A stretch of DNA of 64,000 nt, from the NCBI RefSeq assembly GCF_009496155.1, contig NZ_WIJP01000003.1, forward strand, positions 62,001 through 126,000, given 5' to 3'. This DNA is from Streptococcus mitis. Its GTDB lineage: Bacteria > Bacillota > Bacilli > Lactobacillales > Streptococcaceae. The notes beneath the pieces are model-generated. The model had not been told where the DNA came from. It saw nothing but the letters and a program-made list of their open reading frames with translations, and ran no database searches. The position numbers and the translations under genes were made by a program. Below, piece after piece: positions 8,950 through 17,927 of the stretch. Every line of letters begins with the position of its first letter. Position 1 is the stretch's first letter.

Positions 8950-10698
8950 ATGAGACGACAAACTGCAAATCAGACGCTCAAACGTTTGACCAAAGATTTA
9001 GTAAGTCATCCCTTCCTCCTTTTCTTAGCCTTTCTAGGAACTATTGCCCAGGTTGGTTTATCGATTTACCTACCTATCTTGATTGGGCAGGTTATTGACC
9101 AAGTCCTAGTGACTGACTCTTCACCAGTTTTTTGGCAAATTTTCATTCAGATGATTTTGGTGGTCATAGGAAATACCCTTGTGCAGTGGGTCAATCCTCT
9201 CTTTTATAATCGTCTAATCTTCTCTTATACTAGGGACTTGCGAGAGCGAATAATTCATAAACTCCATCGTTTACCGATTGCCTTTGTGGATCGACAAGGA
9301 AGTGGAGAAATGGTCAGTCGGGTGACCACGGACATAGAACAGTTGGCAGCTGGCTTGACCATGATTTTTAACCAATTTTTCATTGGCGTCTTGATGATTT
9401 TGGTGAGTATTCTAGCCATGCTTCAAATTCATCTCCTTATGACCCTCTTAGTCTTGCTGTTGACGCCACTATCCATGGTGATTTCACGCTTTATTGCCAA
9501 GAGATCCTATCATCTCTTTCAAAAGCAAACAGAGACGAGGGGGATTCAGACTCAGTTGATTGAAGAATCGTTGAGCCAACAGACCATTATCCAGTCCTTT
9601 AATGCTCAAGGAGAGTTTATCCAAAGACTGCACGAGGCTAATGACAACTACTCAGGTTATTCTCAGTCAGCCATCTTTTATTCCTCAACTGTTAATCCTT
9701 CGACTCGCTTTGTCAATGCGCTCATTTATGCTCTTCTTGCTGGAGTGGGAGCCTATCGTATCATGATGGGGTCCACCTTGACTATTGGACGTTTAGTGAC
9801 CTTTTTGAACTATGTACAGCAATACACCAAACCCTTTAACGATATTTCTTCAGTTCTAGCTGAGTTGCAAAGTGCCTTGGCTTGCGCAGAGCGTGTCTAT
9901 GCAGTCTTAGAAAGTCCTGAAGTGGCTGAAACAGGCAAGGAAGTCTTGACCAGTGACCAAGTTAAGGGAGCAATTTCCTTTAAACATGTCTCTTTTGGCT
10001 ACCATCCTGAAAAGATTTTGATTAAGGATTTATCTATTGATATTCCAGCTGGTAGCAAGGTGGCTATTGTTGGTCCGACTGGTGCTGGAAAATCAACCCT
10101 TATCAATCTTCTTATGCGTTTTTATCCTATTAACTCAGGAGCTATCTTGCTGGATGGTCGTTCCATTTATGATTATAGTCGTGCTTCTTTACGACAACAG
10201 TTTGGCATGGTGCTCCAAGAAACCTGGCTCAAGCAAGGGACTATTCATGACAATATTGCCTTTGGAAATCCTGATGCCAATCGGGAGCAGGTGATTACTG
10301 CTGCCAAAGCAGCCAATGCCGACTTTTTCATCCAACAGTTGCCGCAGGGTTACGATACCAAGTTGGAAAATGCTGGAGAATCTCTCTCTGTCGGTCAGGC
10401 TCAGCTCTTGACCATCGCGCGAGTCTTTCTGGCTATTCCAAAGATTCTCATCTTAGACGAGGCAACCTCTTCCATCGATACGCGGACAGAAGTATTGGTT
10501 CAGGATGCCTTTGCTAAGCTCATGAAGGGACGTACAAGTTTTATCATCGCCCACCGCTTGTCAACCATTCAGGATGCGGATCTGATTCTAGTCTTGGTGG
10601 ATGGTGATATCGTTGAGTATGGAAATCATCAGGATCTCATGGCTAGAAAGGGCAAGTATTACCAAATGCAGCAAGCTGCAGCTTTTAGCTCTGAATGA
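8950..10698 (+). CDS. ABC exporter half-transporter, partner subunit
   Basis: The 582-residue second half of the heterodimeric exporter has six membrane segments, Walker A GPTGAGKST and a full Walker B (LILDEATSSID), but its signature is LSVGQ instead of LSGGQ. Because each ATP site uses Walker motifs of one subunit and the signature of the other, the altered LSVGQ pairs with the Asp-bearing site of the first subunit, giving one degenerate and one active site, as known for heterodimeric exporters. The start was chosen at the ATG after AAAGGAGG, not at one 30 bases earlier inside the upstream gene. Confidence 0.9.
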   Translation: MRRQTANQTLKRLTKDLVSHPFLLFLAFLGTIAQVGLSIYLPILIGQVIDQVLVTDSSPVFWQIFIQMILVVIGNTLVQWVNPLFYNRLIFSYTRDLRERIIHKLHRLPIAFVDRQGSGEMVSRVTTDIEQLAAGLTMIFNQFFIGVLMILVSILAMLQIHLLMTLLVLLLTPLSMVISRFIAKRSYHLFQKQTETRGIQTQLIEESLSQQTIIQSFNAQGEFIQRLHEANDNYSGYSQSAIFYSSTVNPSTRFVNALIYALLAGVGAYRIMMGSTLTIGRLVTFLNYVQQYTKPFNDISSVLAELQSALACAERVYAVLESPEVAETGKEVLTSDQVKGAISFKHVSFGYHPEKILIKDLSIDIPAGSKVAIVGPTGAGKSTLINLLMRFYPINSGAILLDGRSIYDYSRASLRQQFGMVLQETWLKQGTIHDNIAFGNPDANREQVITAAKAANADFFIQQLPQGYDTKLENAGESLSVGQAQLLTIARVFLAIPKILILDEATSSIDTRTEVLVQDAFAKLMKGRTSFIIAHRLSTIQDADLILVLVDGDIVEYGNHQDLMARKGKYYQMQQAAAFSSE

Positions 10699-10726
10699 TA
10701 CTTTCTAATTTCAAAATCTTATAGAC

Positions 10727-10756
10727 AAAAAAAGTTGCCTTCGGGTGACTTTTTTG
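10727..10756 (+). terminator. UUCG-loop terminator after the ABC operon
   Basis: A 12-pair stem closes on a TTCG tetraloop and ends in TTTTTT; a textbook terminator. Confidence 0.9.
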
Positions 10757-10786
10757 TTACAATAGCTAGAAAAATTATTCACTGTA

Positions 10787-10926
10787 ATACTCAATGAAAA
10801 TCAAAGAGCAAACTAGGAAGCTAGCCGTAGGTTGCTCAAAACACTGCTTTGAGGTTGTAGATAAGACTGACGAAGTTAATAATCATATATTTACGGCAAG
10901 GTGAAGCTGACGTGGTTTGAAGAGAG
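10787..10926. repeat. BOX-family intergenic repeat element
   Basis: The ~140-base stretch contains the boxA-type core TACGGCAAGGTGAAGCTGAC and flanking sequence with internal inverted repeats (GCTAGCCGTAGGTTGCTC region), as in the dispersed BOX elements of S. pneumoniae and relatives. It lies directly in front of the amidohydrolase ribosome-binding site and could fold in its leader RNA. Confidence 0.8.
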
Positions 10927-10957
10927 TATAAATTGTCTTTTAGAAAAGGAGCCTATA

Positions 10958-12217
10958 ATGAAAGTCTTTCAGCATGTAAATATCGTGACTTGTGACCAAG
11001 ATTTCCATGTCTATCTAGATGGAATCTTAGCCGTTAAGGATTCTCAAATCGTTTATGTTGGTCAAGAGAAGTCAGAGATTTTAGAGCAAGCTGAGCAGAT
11101 TATAGACTATCAGGGAGCCTGGATCATGCCTGGATTAGTCAATTGCCACACCCACTCTGCAATGACAGGTTTGAGAGGAATTCGAGATGATAGCAATCTC
11201 CATGAATGGCTCAATGACTATATCTGGCCAGCAGAAGCTGAGTTCACTCCTGACATGACTACCAAGGCGGTTAAAGAAGCTCTGACAGAGATGCTCCAGT
11301 CAGGAACAACAACCTTTAATGATATGTATAATCCCAATGGTGTGGATATTGAGCGGACTTATCAGGCAGTGAAAGATTCTAAGATGCGTTGTTATTTCTC
11401 ACCGACCCTCTTTTCTTCAGAGATAGAAACAACTGCTGAGACGATAAGCAGAACTAGAGCAATCATTGAGGAAATCTTAGGATATGAAAATCCAAATTTT
11501 AAGGTTATGGTAGCCCCACATTCTCCCTACAGCTGTAGTAGAGACTTGTTGGAAGAAAGTTTAGATATGGCAAAAGAGTTTGCTATTCCAATCCATATCC
11601 ATGTTGCGGAGACCAAGGAGGAGTCAGGAATTATCCTGAAACGATACGGCAAACGTTCTCTAGCCTTTTTAGAAGAACTGGGTTACTTAGATCATCCGTC
11701 TGTCTTTGCTCACGGGGTCGAATTAAACGAGCGAGAAATTGAACGTTTATCAACCTCTCAAGTGGCTATCGCCCACAATCCTACCAGTAACCTCAAACTG
11801 GCATCAGGAATTGCTCCAATCATCCAACTTCAAAAAGCAGGAGTGGCTGTAGGAATTGCGACAGATTCAGTTGCTTCCAACAACAATCTTGATATGTTTG
11901 AGGAAGGACGGACTGCAGCCCTTCTTCAGAAGATGAAAAGTGGGGATGCCAGCCAATTCCCTATCGAAACAGCTCTCAAAGCTCTAACGATAGAAGGTGC
12001 TAAGGTTCTTGGAATGGACGAACAGATAGGAAGTTTGGAAGTCGGTAAGCAAGCGGATTTGCTGGTCATCCAACCACAAGGGAAAATCCATCTCCAACCC
12101 CAAGAAAATATGCTATCTCACCTTGTTTATGCTGTTAAATCCAGTGATGTTGATGATGTCTATATCGGCGGAGAACAGGTTGTTAAGCAAGGCCAAGTCC
12201 TGACAGTAGAACTTTAG
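10958..12217 (+). CDS. Amidohydrolase, MTA/SAH deaminase-like (Atz/Trz family)
   Basis: The 419-residue protein belongs to the metal-dependent amidohydrolase superfamily, SsnA/MtaD branch, many of which deaminate S-adenosylhomocysteine or 5'-methylthioadenosine. Metal ligands are visible as NCHTHSAMTGLRG, HIHVAETKEE, FAHGVELN and ATDSVASNNNLDMFEEGR. The ATG after AAAGGAG was taken; the frame extends 19 codons upstream, but into the BOX repeat. The substrate is inferred from the family only. Confidence 0.85.
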   Translation: MKVFQHVNIVTCDQDFHVYLDGILAVKDSQIVYVGQEKSEILEQAEQIIDYQGAWIMPGLVNCHTHSAMTGLRGIRDDSNLHEWLNDYIWPAEAEFTPDMTTKAVKEALTEMLQSGTTTFNDMYNPNGVDIERTYQAVKDSKMRCYFSPTLFSSEIETTAETISRTRAIIEEILGYENPNFKVMVAPHSPYSCSRDLLEESLDMAKEFAIPIHIHVAETKEESGIILKRYGKRSLAFLEELGYLDHPSVFAHGVELNEREIERLSTSQVAIAHNPTSNLKLASGIAPIIQLQKAGVAVGIATDSVASNNNLDMFEEGRTAALLQKMKSGDASQFPIETALKALTIEGAKVLGMDEQIGSLEVGKQADLLVIQPQGKIHLQPQENMLSHLVYAVKSSDVDDVYIGGEQVVKQGQVLTVEL

Positions 12218-12257
12218 AAGAAAATCACGAAAAATTTTAAAAAAGTTTGCAAAAATC

Positions 12258-12286
12258 TTGCATTCTTTTTTTTACTATGCTATACT
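12258..12286 (+). promoter_or_regulatory. Promoter of the rplJ-rplL operon
   Basis: TTGCAT, a 17-base spacer and TATACT lie upstream of the L10 leader. Confidence 0.7.
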
Positions 12287-12291
12287 TATAT

Positions 12292-12464
12292 ACGGTTTGA
12301 AAAAACTGCCTAAGACAGTAGGGGAGCTCGACTCATAAGTATCCTACCGAGGACAAAACGTATCATGTAAAAAGAAGCGTATTGTACTTTCGTGTCTAGG
12401 TTTGGGCGCGTTTTTCTTTTGAAAAATTTCCCCAAGCAAAATAATAACGGAGGTGAACACACTA
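12292..12464 (+). ncRNA. Ribosomal protein L10 leader
   Basis: The ~170-base untranslated leader before rplJ is rich in paired segments and ends in an A-rich/U-rich hairpin (around 12367-12420). In Firmicutes the L10(L12)4 complex binds this leader and represses its own operon. Assignment rests on position and foldability, not on a covariance search. Confidence 0.7.
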
Positions 12465-12965
12465 ATGAGTGAAGCAATTATTGCTAAAAAAGCGGAACTA
12501 GTTGACGTAGTAGCTGAAAAAATGAAAGCTGCTGCCTCTATCGTCGTTGTTGACGCTCGTGGTTTGACAGTTGAGCAAGATACAGTTCTTCGTCGTGAGC
12601 TTCGTGGAAACGAAGTTGAGTATAAAGTCATTAAAAACTCAATCTTACGTCGTGCAGCTGAAAAAGCTGGTCTTGAAGAACTTGCATCAGTATTTGTTGG
12701 ACCATCTGCAGTAGCATTTTCTAACGAAGATGTTATCGCACCAGCGAAAATCTTGAACGACTTTTCTAAAAACGCTGAAGCACTTGAAATCAAAGGTGGT
12801 GCAATCGAAGGCGCTGTCGCATCTAAAGAAGAGATTCTTGCACTTGCAACCCTTCCAAACCGCGAAGGACTTCTTTCTATGCTCCTTTCTGTACTTCAAG
12901 CGCCAGTGCGCAACGTTGCTCTTGCAGTCAAAGCGGTTGCAGAAAGCAAAGAAGACGCAGCTTAA
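12465..12965 (+). CDS. rplJ: Ribosomal protein L10 (uL10)
   Basis: The 166-residue protein forms the base of the ribosomal stalk, anchoring L7/L12 dimers and recruiting translation factors. The sequence [16 protein letters not shown]..., the RNA-binding VVDARGLTV region and the Ala-rich C-terminal helix are typical. GGAGGT lies at good distance from the ATG at 12465; an in-frame GTG four codons upstream overlaps that site and is rejected. Confidence 0.97.
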   Translation: MSEAIIAKKAELVDVVAEKMKAAASIVVVDARGLTVEQDTVLRRELRGNEVEYKVIKNSILRRAAEKAGLEELASVFVGPSAVAFSNEDVIAPAKILNDFSKNAEALEIKGGAIEGAVASKEEILALATLPNREGLLSMLLSVLQAPVRNVALAVKAVAESKEDAA

Positions 12966-12975
12966 TCTTAAGCTA

Positions 12976-12995
12976 CGTAGCGTAGCCTAGCTACG
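12976..12995. other. Hairpin between rplJ and rplL
   Basis: CGTAGC pairs with GCTACG around an eight-base loop in the short rplJ-rplL gap. There is no T tract, so it is more likely an RNA processing or stability element than a terminator. Confidence 0.4.
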
Positions 12996-13039
12996 AAAAA
13001 ACTATTATAAAATTTAAAACTTATTTGGAGGAAATAACA

Positions 13040-13408
13040 ATGGCATTGAACATTGAAAACATTATTGCTGAAATTAAAGAAGCTTCAATCCTTGAATTGA
13101 ACGACCTTGTAAAAGCTATCGAAGAAGAATTTGGTGTAACTGCAGCTGCTCCTGTAGCTGTTGCTGCAGCTGGTGCTGCTGACGCTGGTGCTGCTAAAGA
13201 TTCATTCGACGTTGAATTGACATCTGCAGGCGACAAAAAAGTTGGCGTTATCAAAGTTGTACGTGAAATCACAGGTCTTGGTCTTAAAGAAGCTAAAGAA
13301 CTTGTTGACGGTGCACCAGCACTTGTTAAAGAAGGCGTTGCAACTGCAGAAGCTGAAGAAATCAAAGCTAAATTGGAAGAAGCTGGAGCTTCAGTTACTC
13401 TTAAATAA
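13040..13408 (+). CDS. rplL: Ribosomal protein L7/L12
   Basis: The 122-residue stalk protein has the dimerising N-terminus ([16 protein letters not shown]), Ala-rich hinge and factor-binding C-terminal domain ([20 protein letters not shown]). GGAGG precedes the ATG at 13040. Its last codons form the attachment core used by ICEs that insert at rplL, and the same 17 bases recur at 54593. Confidence 0.98.
   Translation: MALNIENIIAEIKEASILELNDLVKAIEEEFGVTAAAPVAVAAAGAADAGAAKDSFDVELTSAGDKKVGVIKVVREITGLGLKEAKELVDGAPALVKEGVATAEAEEIKAKLEEAGASVTLK
13392..13408. repeat. ICE attachment core at the 3' end of rplL (copy 1)
   Basis: CAGTTACTCTTAAATAA ends rplL and is repeated exactly at 54593-54609. Its inner 15 bases are the reverse complement of the att core I recall for the ICESa2603 family (TTATTTAAGAGTAAC). 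Confidence 0.75.
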
Positions 13409-13442
13409 TAGAGCGACTACATTAGTAGCTTAAAAACATGAT

Positions 13443-13480
13443 AAAACCGCTATTCTTAGGAGTAGCGGTTTTTCTTTTTG
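13443..13480 (+). terminator. Terminator of the rplJ-rplL operon
   Basis: A ten-pair stem (arm AAAACCGCTA) is followed by TTTTTCTTTTTG. Confidence 0.9.
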
Positions 13481-13488
13481 TTTAAAAA

Positions 13489-13507
13489 GGGGCAAAAAAG
13501 GGGCAAA
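13489..13507. repeat. Prophage attachment site, left copy
   Basis: GGGGCAAAAAAGGGGCAAA directly abuts the integrase stop codon and recurs at 54464-54482. The core is itself a partial tandem repeat of GGGGCAAAAAA. Confidence 0.8.
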
Positions 13508-14659
13508 CTATTTGTAAAGTTTATCCAGGACATCAACAACTTTTGACTTGATGTTCTTGGTGACATGGGTGTAAATTTCCATTGTCGTCTTTCCGTTGTC
13601 TTTATGTCCGACTCTTTGGGTGATTGCTTTTAAGGGGATATTGTTTTCTGCAAGCGTGCTGATAAGAGTGTGTCGTAGAATGTGAGGATGCAGCGGTTTA
13701 TTGATTGGATTTTTAAGAGTAGCATTAGCATTCTTCATTAGCTTACCAATGCTTGATTTATGAATTGGAATACCGCTAGATGAAACAAAGATAAATCCCA
13801 TATCTTTATAGTTTGGATTTGTATTTTTTCTTAGTTCATGCAACTCTATAAATTCTTCAATAATCTCAATTTCTTTATTCGTTAAATCAACCACTCTGAT
13901 AGATGATAAGGTTTTGGGCGTAGTCTTGATACCCTCTGAACCCTTGCGTGTTGGATCTAAAGTTCCGTTGATAGTGATAGTACGGTTTTTCTTATCGTAA
14001 TTTTCAAATTTAAGCGCACCAGCTTCACCAACTCGACAACCATTTAAAGCCATAAATTCAGCCATACGAGCGACATGATACCCTCGGTTATATTCTTTCA
14101 TGGCTTTTAAGAGACGCTTTAATTCGCTCTGTTCAAGGAACTTATCTTCGATACGCTCCATAGTTTCGTATGTGACGACTTTTTTTGGCAACCTGACACG
14201 TTGGATAGGGTTGCTATCAATCAACTCTAAATCTTGAGCATACTTGAATACCATACTTAGTACGGATTTATGCTTTTTTAATTTGATGTGATTGTCCTCT
14301 GAATTTGTAAAATATTGTTGAGCGTATTTAGCAGTGATGTTTTTTATTTTAATCCCTGGAGCAAAATTTTCTTTTACTTCATCAACCGCATAGACCATAG
14401 TTTTCTCGGTAGAAGCTTTGATGGACTTTTTATGAAGTTCCCACCAATCACTTAGCACGTCATCGAAAATCATATCAGTAGTAGTCAAGCTTTGTAACTT
14501 TTCAACTATCTTTTCATCTAGTAGTTTTTGTGCTTCTTTCTTAGCCCTGCTTGATCCCGAATCGAGCGTTATAGCTAACCTTTTCCATTTCTCAGTATAT
14601 GGATCTTTGTATCGCTCAAAAAATTTATATTTGCCGTTTGGTAATTCTTCCATCCACAT
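13508..14659 (-). CDS. int: Phage integrase (tyrosine recombinase)
   Basis: The 383-residue recombinase inserts and excises the prophage at the flanking repeat. It has an N-terminal arm-binding region (MWMEELPNGKYKFFERYKD), a SAM-like core-binding domain (residues ~60-165) and a catalytic domain with NGCRVGEAGAL (Arg), HPHILRHTL (His-x-x-Arg) and GKTTMEIYTHVT (Tyr). The start is supported by AAAGGGG eight bases upstream. It reads away from the lysogeny genes and its stop touches attL. Confidence 0.95.
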   Translation of the reverse strand: MWMEELPNGKYKFFERYKDPYTEKWKRLAITLDSGSSRAKKEAQKLLDEKIVEKLQSLTTTDMIFDDVLSDWWELHKKSIKASTEKTMVYAVDEVKENFAPGIKIKNITAKYAQQYFTNSEDNHIKLKKHKSVLSMVFKYAQDLELIDSNPIQRVRLPKKVVTYETMERIEDKFLEQSELKRLLKAMKEYNRGYHVARMAEFMALNGCRVGEAGALKFENYDKKNRTITINGTLDPTRKGSEGIKTTPKTLSSIRVVDLTNKEIEIIEEFIELHELRKNTNPNYKDMGFIFVSSSGIPIHKSSIGKLMKNANATLKNPINKPLHPHILRHTLISTLAENNIPLKAITQRVGHKDNGKTTMEIYTHVTKNIKSKVVDVLDKLYK

Positions 14660-14689
14660 TGATTTTTCCCCTTTATTTTGTTAAAATGG

Positions 14690-14728
14690 GTATAAGAAAA
14701 CGACCTTTTGAATGGTTGTTTCTTATAC
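14690..14728. other. Long hairpin upstream of the integrase
   Basis: GTATAAGAAAACGACC pairs with GGTTGTTTCTTATAC (one bulge) around an eight-base loop. It lies 30 bases before the integrase start, with a second inverted repeat (CTCACACTC/GAGTGTGGG, 14737-14771) beside it. It may be an integrase leader hairpin or an arm site. Confidence 0.4.
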
Positions 14729-14783
14729 TGAAGTTCCTCACACTCAAGATTGCCGTCGGAGAGTGTGGGGATTTTTTTGAGTT

Positions 14784-14800
14784 GTTTCCAAAATGGAAAC
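14784..14800 (-). terminator. Terminator of the minus-strand membrane protein gene
   Basis: On the minus strand GTTTCCATTTTGGAAAC is followed, after a few bases, by an A/T-rich run; it lies just past the stop of the neighbouring gene. Confidence 0.5.
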
Positions 14801-14809
14801 AGTTGGTTT

Positions 14810-15406
14810 TTATTCTAGACCTGAACTAACTTTAGAAGTCAACAAGAAAGAACCGTCGTCTTGTTTTGAAAACGAAAGAATAACGCTCTTGTATTTGCTA
14901 CCAGTAGAAGTGTATGATACTGTCTTACTGTCGTGGTCATTTACTGAACTAGTTGTTACATTGTTAGGTTCTCCGTGAACGCTAGCAACGTCATCGTAGT
15001 TAGTTCCACCGGCTCCATAGTTGATAATATCGCCAACTTGAAGCGCATCAAACTGTTCTTTTGTCCAGTTAAATTTAGCATCTTCCTCTTTTTGTGAAGA
15101 TTCAATTGAAGAACTTACAGAGCTAACAGTCTCTTCAACGTTTTTACCTAGTTCTTTCAATGATTTAGCGTACATTGCTTGAGTTACTAATACAATAGCA
15201 ATAGACACGACTGCTAGAACTGTCCCAATAATAGCTAGCGTTTTTGGTCTTTTTCGATTTACTGCAAAACCAATTAAACCGAAGATAAGAGCTAAAATAG
15301 CCAAAATGAATGAAAAATTATTGATGATAGGCATCCATGAGCCAAGTAGAGCCAGTGCTCCAAAAATAATAGCTAAAATACCTAAAACTTTGCGTTCTTG
15401 TTTCAT
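14810..15406 (-). CDS. Membrane protein with DUF4190-like helices and a BLIP/SmpA-like outer domain
   Basis: The 198-residue product has three hydrophobic segments in the first ~85 residues, a Ser/Glu-rich linker, then an exposed domain (FNWTKEQFDALQVGD...NYDDVASVHGEPNNVT) resembling the DUF3862/BLIP-like fold. Such genes often sit between integrase and repressor in streptococcal prophages and are expressed in the lysogen. A surface role such as superinfection exclusion is possible but not shown. Confidence 0.65.
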   Translation of the reverse strand: MKQERKVLGILAIIFGALALLGSWMPIINNFSFILAILALIFGLIGFAVNRKRPKTLAIIGTVLAVVSIAIVLVTQAMYAKSLKELGKNVEETVSSVSSSIESSQKEEDAKFNWTKEQFDALQVGDIINYGAGGTNYDDVASVHGEPNNVTTSSVNDHDSKTVSYTSTGSKYKSVILSFSKQDDGSFLLTSKVSSGLE

Positions 15407-15528
15407 AATGAAACCTCTCTATCAGCTTTTAGTGTGAATCAGTTATTGCACATATTTTTAAACCTTATAAATATCTACGACTTCCCCAATAGTTCGAATG
15501 TCGTTGTGTTCTTTTTACCTCTTGTATT

Positions 15529-16290
15529 TTAAGCAATTTCTTGTAGTTCTCTTTGAAATTGTTGCAAAGTCAAAATAGCCCAGTCTTCGTCATTTTTGTA
15601 CCCTTGGACTATGCTGAGGGCGTAATACTCTTGGCAACTACAATTATACATTAGAAAGTTCATCAAACGATTATGTAATGCAGGTTTTGACATTTGACTG
15701 AGATCAATAAGTTGTTTGAATGTCAGCCCAGAATTTATATATTCAAGCAGTTTATAATCGTTGAGAAACAAAATTGATGCAATGGTATTTGCTTCGTCCT
15801 CTAATGGGGCAATCTCAGTTGGGTAGGAGTCGCTATAGTTTGACGAGGTCTTAGAAACTAGAACCTTATCATATACCGAACTCATAAGATGGAAATATAT
15901 ATGAGTTAATTCGTGAAGTATTGTGAACATAACTCTACTCTTAACAACATCTTGATTTATGTAAACGATAAAACGATTTCTTTCGAAATCAGGAATTGTC
16001 ATTCCAGAGCAAACATTACAAAAACTAAAATCAACTAACGAAAGGGAATTTTTTGAAGTTAAATTGTATTTGACTTCTTGTTTTTTATTAGATAACCATT
16101 TGTACATTAAATCCGCTTCAAAATAGACAAATAAAATATTAAACTTAGTTTCAAAGAATTCAATGATTAGGTCGAAAGTGATTTGAGAAATATGGACATT
16201 GAAATGGTTAGATATATCCATAAGTAGTCTGTTTGCATTTTCGTGATATTGTAAGTAAGTTTCTTTTGAGGGTCTTGTAAATCGTTTCAA
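15529..16290 (-). CDS. ImmA/IrrE-type metallopeptidase
   Basis: The 253-residue protein carries HELTHIYFHL around residue 126, the HExxH zinc site of ImmA/IrrE proteases, which cleave the phage repressor and so trigger induction after damage. It lies nine bases downstream of the repressor gene in the same operon, exactly the ImmR-ImmA arrangement. The C-terminal ~90 residues are helical and may bind the partner. Confidence 0.85.
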   Translation of the reverse strand: MKRFTRPSKETYLQYHENANRLLMDISNHFNVHISQITFDLIIEFFETKFNILFVYFEADLMYKWLSNKKQEVKYNLTSKNSLSLVDFSFCNVCSGMTIPDFERNRFIVYINQDVVKSRVMFTILHELTHIYFHLMSSVYDKVLVSKTSSNYSDSYPTEIAPLEDEANTIASILFLNDYKLLEYINSGLTFKQLIDLSQMSKPALHNRLMNFLMYNCSCQEYYALSIVQGYKNDEDWAILTLQQFQRELQEIA

Positions 16291-16298
16291 ATAGCCAC

Positions 16299-16667
16299 CT
16301 ACTTCCAGAAAGAATCATCTTTGGCAAGAGCACGAGCATTTTTCATCATGCTAAAGAGTGCTTTGTTAAAACGCTCTTTTTCATCGTCGGACATATCCTC
16401 GGTTTCTTTTCGAAACATTATTAGAGTTTCAAGTTCTTGAGTGTTCATCAAATCGTCATTCGATGTGTAAGGATTTTTTGTTCTGCCCAATAAATAATCA
16501 ACTGATACGTTAAAGTAATCAGCAATTTTTTCAATTTTATCGCCACTAGGAGTTGAAGTTTCCCATTTTCTGAGACTGCCATTACTAAAGTTTAAACTCC
16601 TTTCCAATTCAGCAAGAGTAACCTTTCTATCATTGGCTAACGAACGTATTCTATCTAAAATAGTCAT
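16299..16667 (-). CDS. CI-like repressor (XRE family)
   Basis: The 122-residue DNA-binding protein has an N-terminal Cro/CI helix-turn-helix (LAELERSLNFSNGSLRKWE, then YFNVSVDYLLGR). It lacks the C-terminal LexA-like peptidase, so it cannot self-cleave; the neighbouring ImmA-like protease is the likely inactivator. It is divergent from the cro-like gene across an operator region. Confidence 0.88.
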   Translation of the reverse strand: MTILDRIRSLANDRKVTLAELERSLNFSNGSLRKWETSTPSGDKIEKIADYFNVSVDYLLGRTKNPYTSNDDLMNTQELETLIMFRKETEDMSDDEKERFNKALFSMMKNARALAKDDSFWK

Positions 16668-16949
16668 GTGTAAAAACCTCCAAAAATAAGGCTTTACAAA
16701 ATAATGTAAAATTTTCTATCAAATTGTTGACAAATAGAAAATTTTCCGTTATACTTATTTTGTAAGCTAGTTGACCAGCTAACATAAAGTAAAATACAAA
16801 TAGAATAATCCGCCAAGATTTTTTGTTATATCTAACTTTTATGATATAGCTGTATTTTGTATACCTTAATAATAGACTATTTTCTATTACTTGTCAACAT
16901 TTAGTGCTTATTTTCTTATAAAATTTTCTAATAGAAGGAGGTGTTGGAT
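16668..16949. promoter_or_regulatory. Lysogeny switch: divergent promoters and operator repeats
   Basis: A strong rightward promoter (TTGACA at 16727, 17-base spacer, TATACT at 16750) overlaps the palindrome ATTTTCTAT...ATAGAAAAT spanning ~16710-16745. Further copies of the half-site occur near 16878 (ATTTTCTATT) and 16923 (ATTTTCTAATAGAA). The repeated half-site is the obvious candidate operator for CI and Cro. The leftward repressor promoter must lie in the same stretch but is not well defined. Confidence 0.7.
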
Positions 16950-17135
16950 GTGATTTATGACAGAATTAAACAAATCGCCTTGGACAAAGGGATTTCGATT
17001 TATCGAATTGAAAAAGATCTCGATTTAGGTAACGGTACTATCAGCAAATGGAATACCAGTTCGCCGTCCGCGACTACTTTAAATTCAATTGCAAATTATT
17101 TGAATGTTCGTCTTGAACAATTATTGGAGGAATAA
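16950..17135 (+). CDS. Cro-like regulator
   Basis: A 61-residue XRE protein (MIYDRIKQIALDKGISIYRIEKDL..., NGTISKWNTSSPSATTLNSI) expected to act against CI in lytic growth. AAGGAGG at 16935 fits the GTG at 16950 best; an in-frame GTG at 16941 overlaps the ribosome site. It is the first gene of the rightward early operon. Confidence 0.85.
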   Translation: MIYDRIKQIALDKGISIYRIEKDLDLGNGTISKWNTSSPSATTLNSIANYLNVRLEQLLEE

Positions 17136-17136
17136 T

Positions 17137-17919
17137 ATGGAATTAACTATTATTAACGAGCAGGAAGTTCTCGGAAAACACTTCACAGTTTACGGTACAG
17201 CAGATGAACCGCTGTTTGTCGCAAAGGATGTAGCCGAATGGATTGAGTACGATGTATCTAGTGTGAATAAAATGCTAGATAAAATCGATGAAGACGAAAA
17301 GCTGGTCGGAACATTGTTCCGTTCAGGTCAAAATAGAGAAGTATGGTTCTTAACAGAAAACGGTCTCTACGAAGTTCTTATGCAATCTCGAAAACCATTG
17401 GCAAAAGAGTTCAAGAAAAAAGTAAAAGAAATCTTGAAATCTATTCGTAAGCATGGCTTGTACGCTATTGATGATTTGCTGGAGAATCCAGATATGGCAA
17501 TCGCAGCACTTCAGAAGCTAAAAGAAGAACGACAATTGCGTTTACAAGCGCAGGAAGAAGTAGCTCAAAAGAATCAAATTATCCAAGAGCTACAACCGAA
17601 AGCAACATATTACGACTTAGTCTTGCAAAATAAATCACTTGTACCGATTTCAGTAATCGCTAAAGATTACGGGATGAGCGCTACGAAGCTGAATAAAATC
17701 TTGCATGAACTTAAAGTACAATACAAGCAAGGTAGTACTTGGCTTTTGTATCAGAAGTACGCAGGCAAAGGTTACACTCAGTCAAAAACTCATACAATTG
17801 ATGCAGATTATAGCAAGATGCATACATACTGGACACAAAAGGGTCGTTTATTTCTTTATGATCTTCTAAAAAATAAAAAAGGAATTTTGCCATTGATTGA
17901 GCAGCAAGATGTGGCTTAA
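17137..17919 (+). CDS. ant: Phage antirepressor (BRO-N and KilA-C domains)
   Basis: The 260-residue protein has a BRO-N domain (FTVYGTADEPLFVAKDVAEWI, GLYEVLMQSRKPLAKEFK) and a C-terminal KilA-C/ANT domain (SVIAKDYGMSATKLNKILHEL, GRLFLYDLL) joined by a coiled-coil. Antirepressors bind DNA or repressor to favour lytic growth. It follows cro by one base, with GGAGG before ATG 17137; earlier starts lie within cro. Confidence 0.9.
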   Translation: MELTIINEQEVLGKHFTVYGTADEPLFVAKDVAEWIEYDVSSVNKMLDKIDEDEKLVGTLFRSGQNREVWFLTENGLYEVLMQSRKPLAKEFKKKVKEILKSIRKHGLYAIDDLLENPDMAIAALQKLKEERQLRLQAQEEVAQKNQIIQELQPKATYYDLVLQNKSLVPISVIAKDYGMSATKLNKILHELKVQYKQGSTWLLYQKYAGKGYTQSKTHTIDADYSKMHTYWTQKGRLFLYDLLKNKKGILPLIEQQDVA

Positions 17920-17927
17920 TTCATAAC

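Noticed and set aside
14599..14978. Plus-strand frames near the integrase start
   Set aside because: They run across hairpins and opposite the integrase and membrane protein genes; no ribosome sites or domains.
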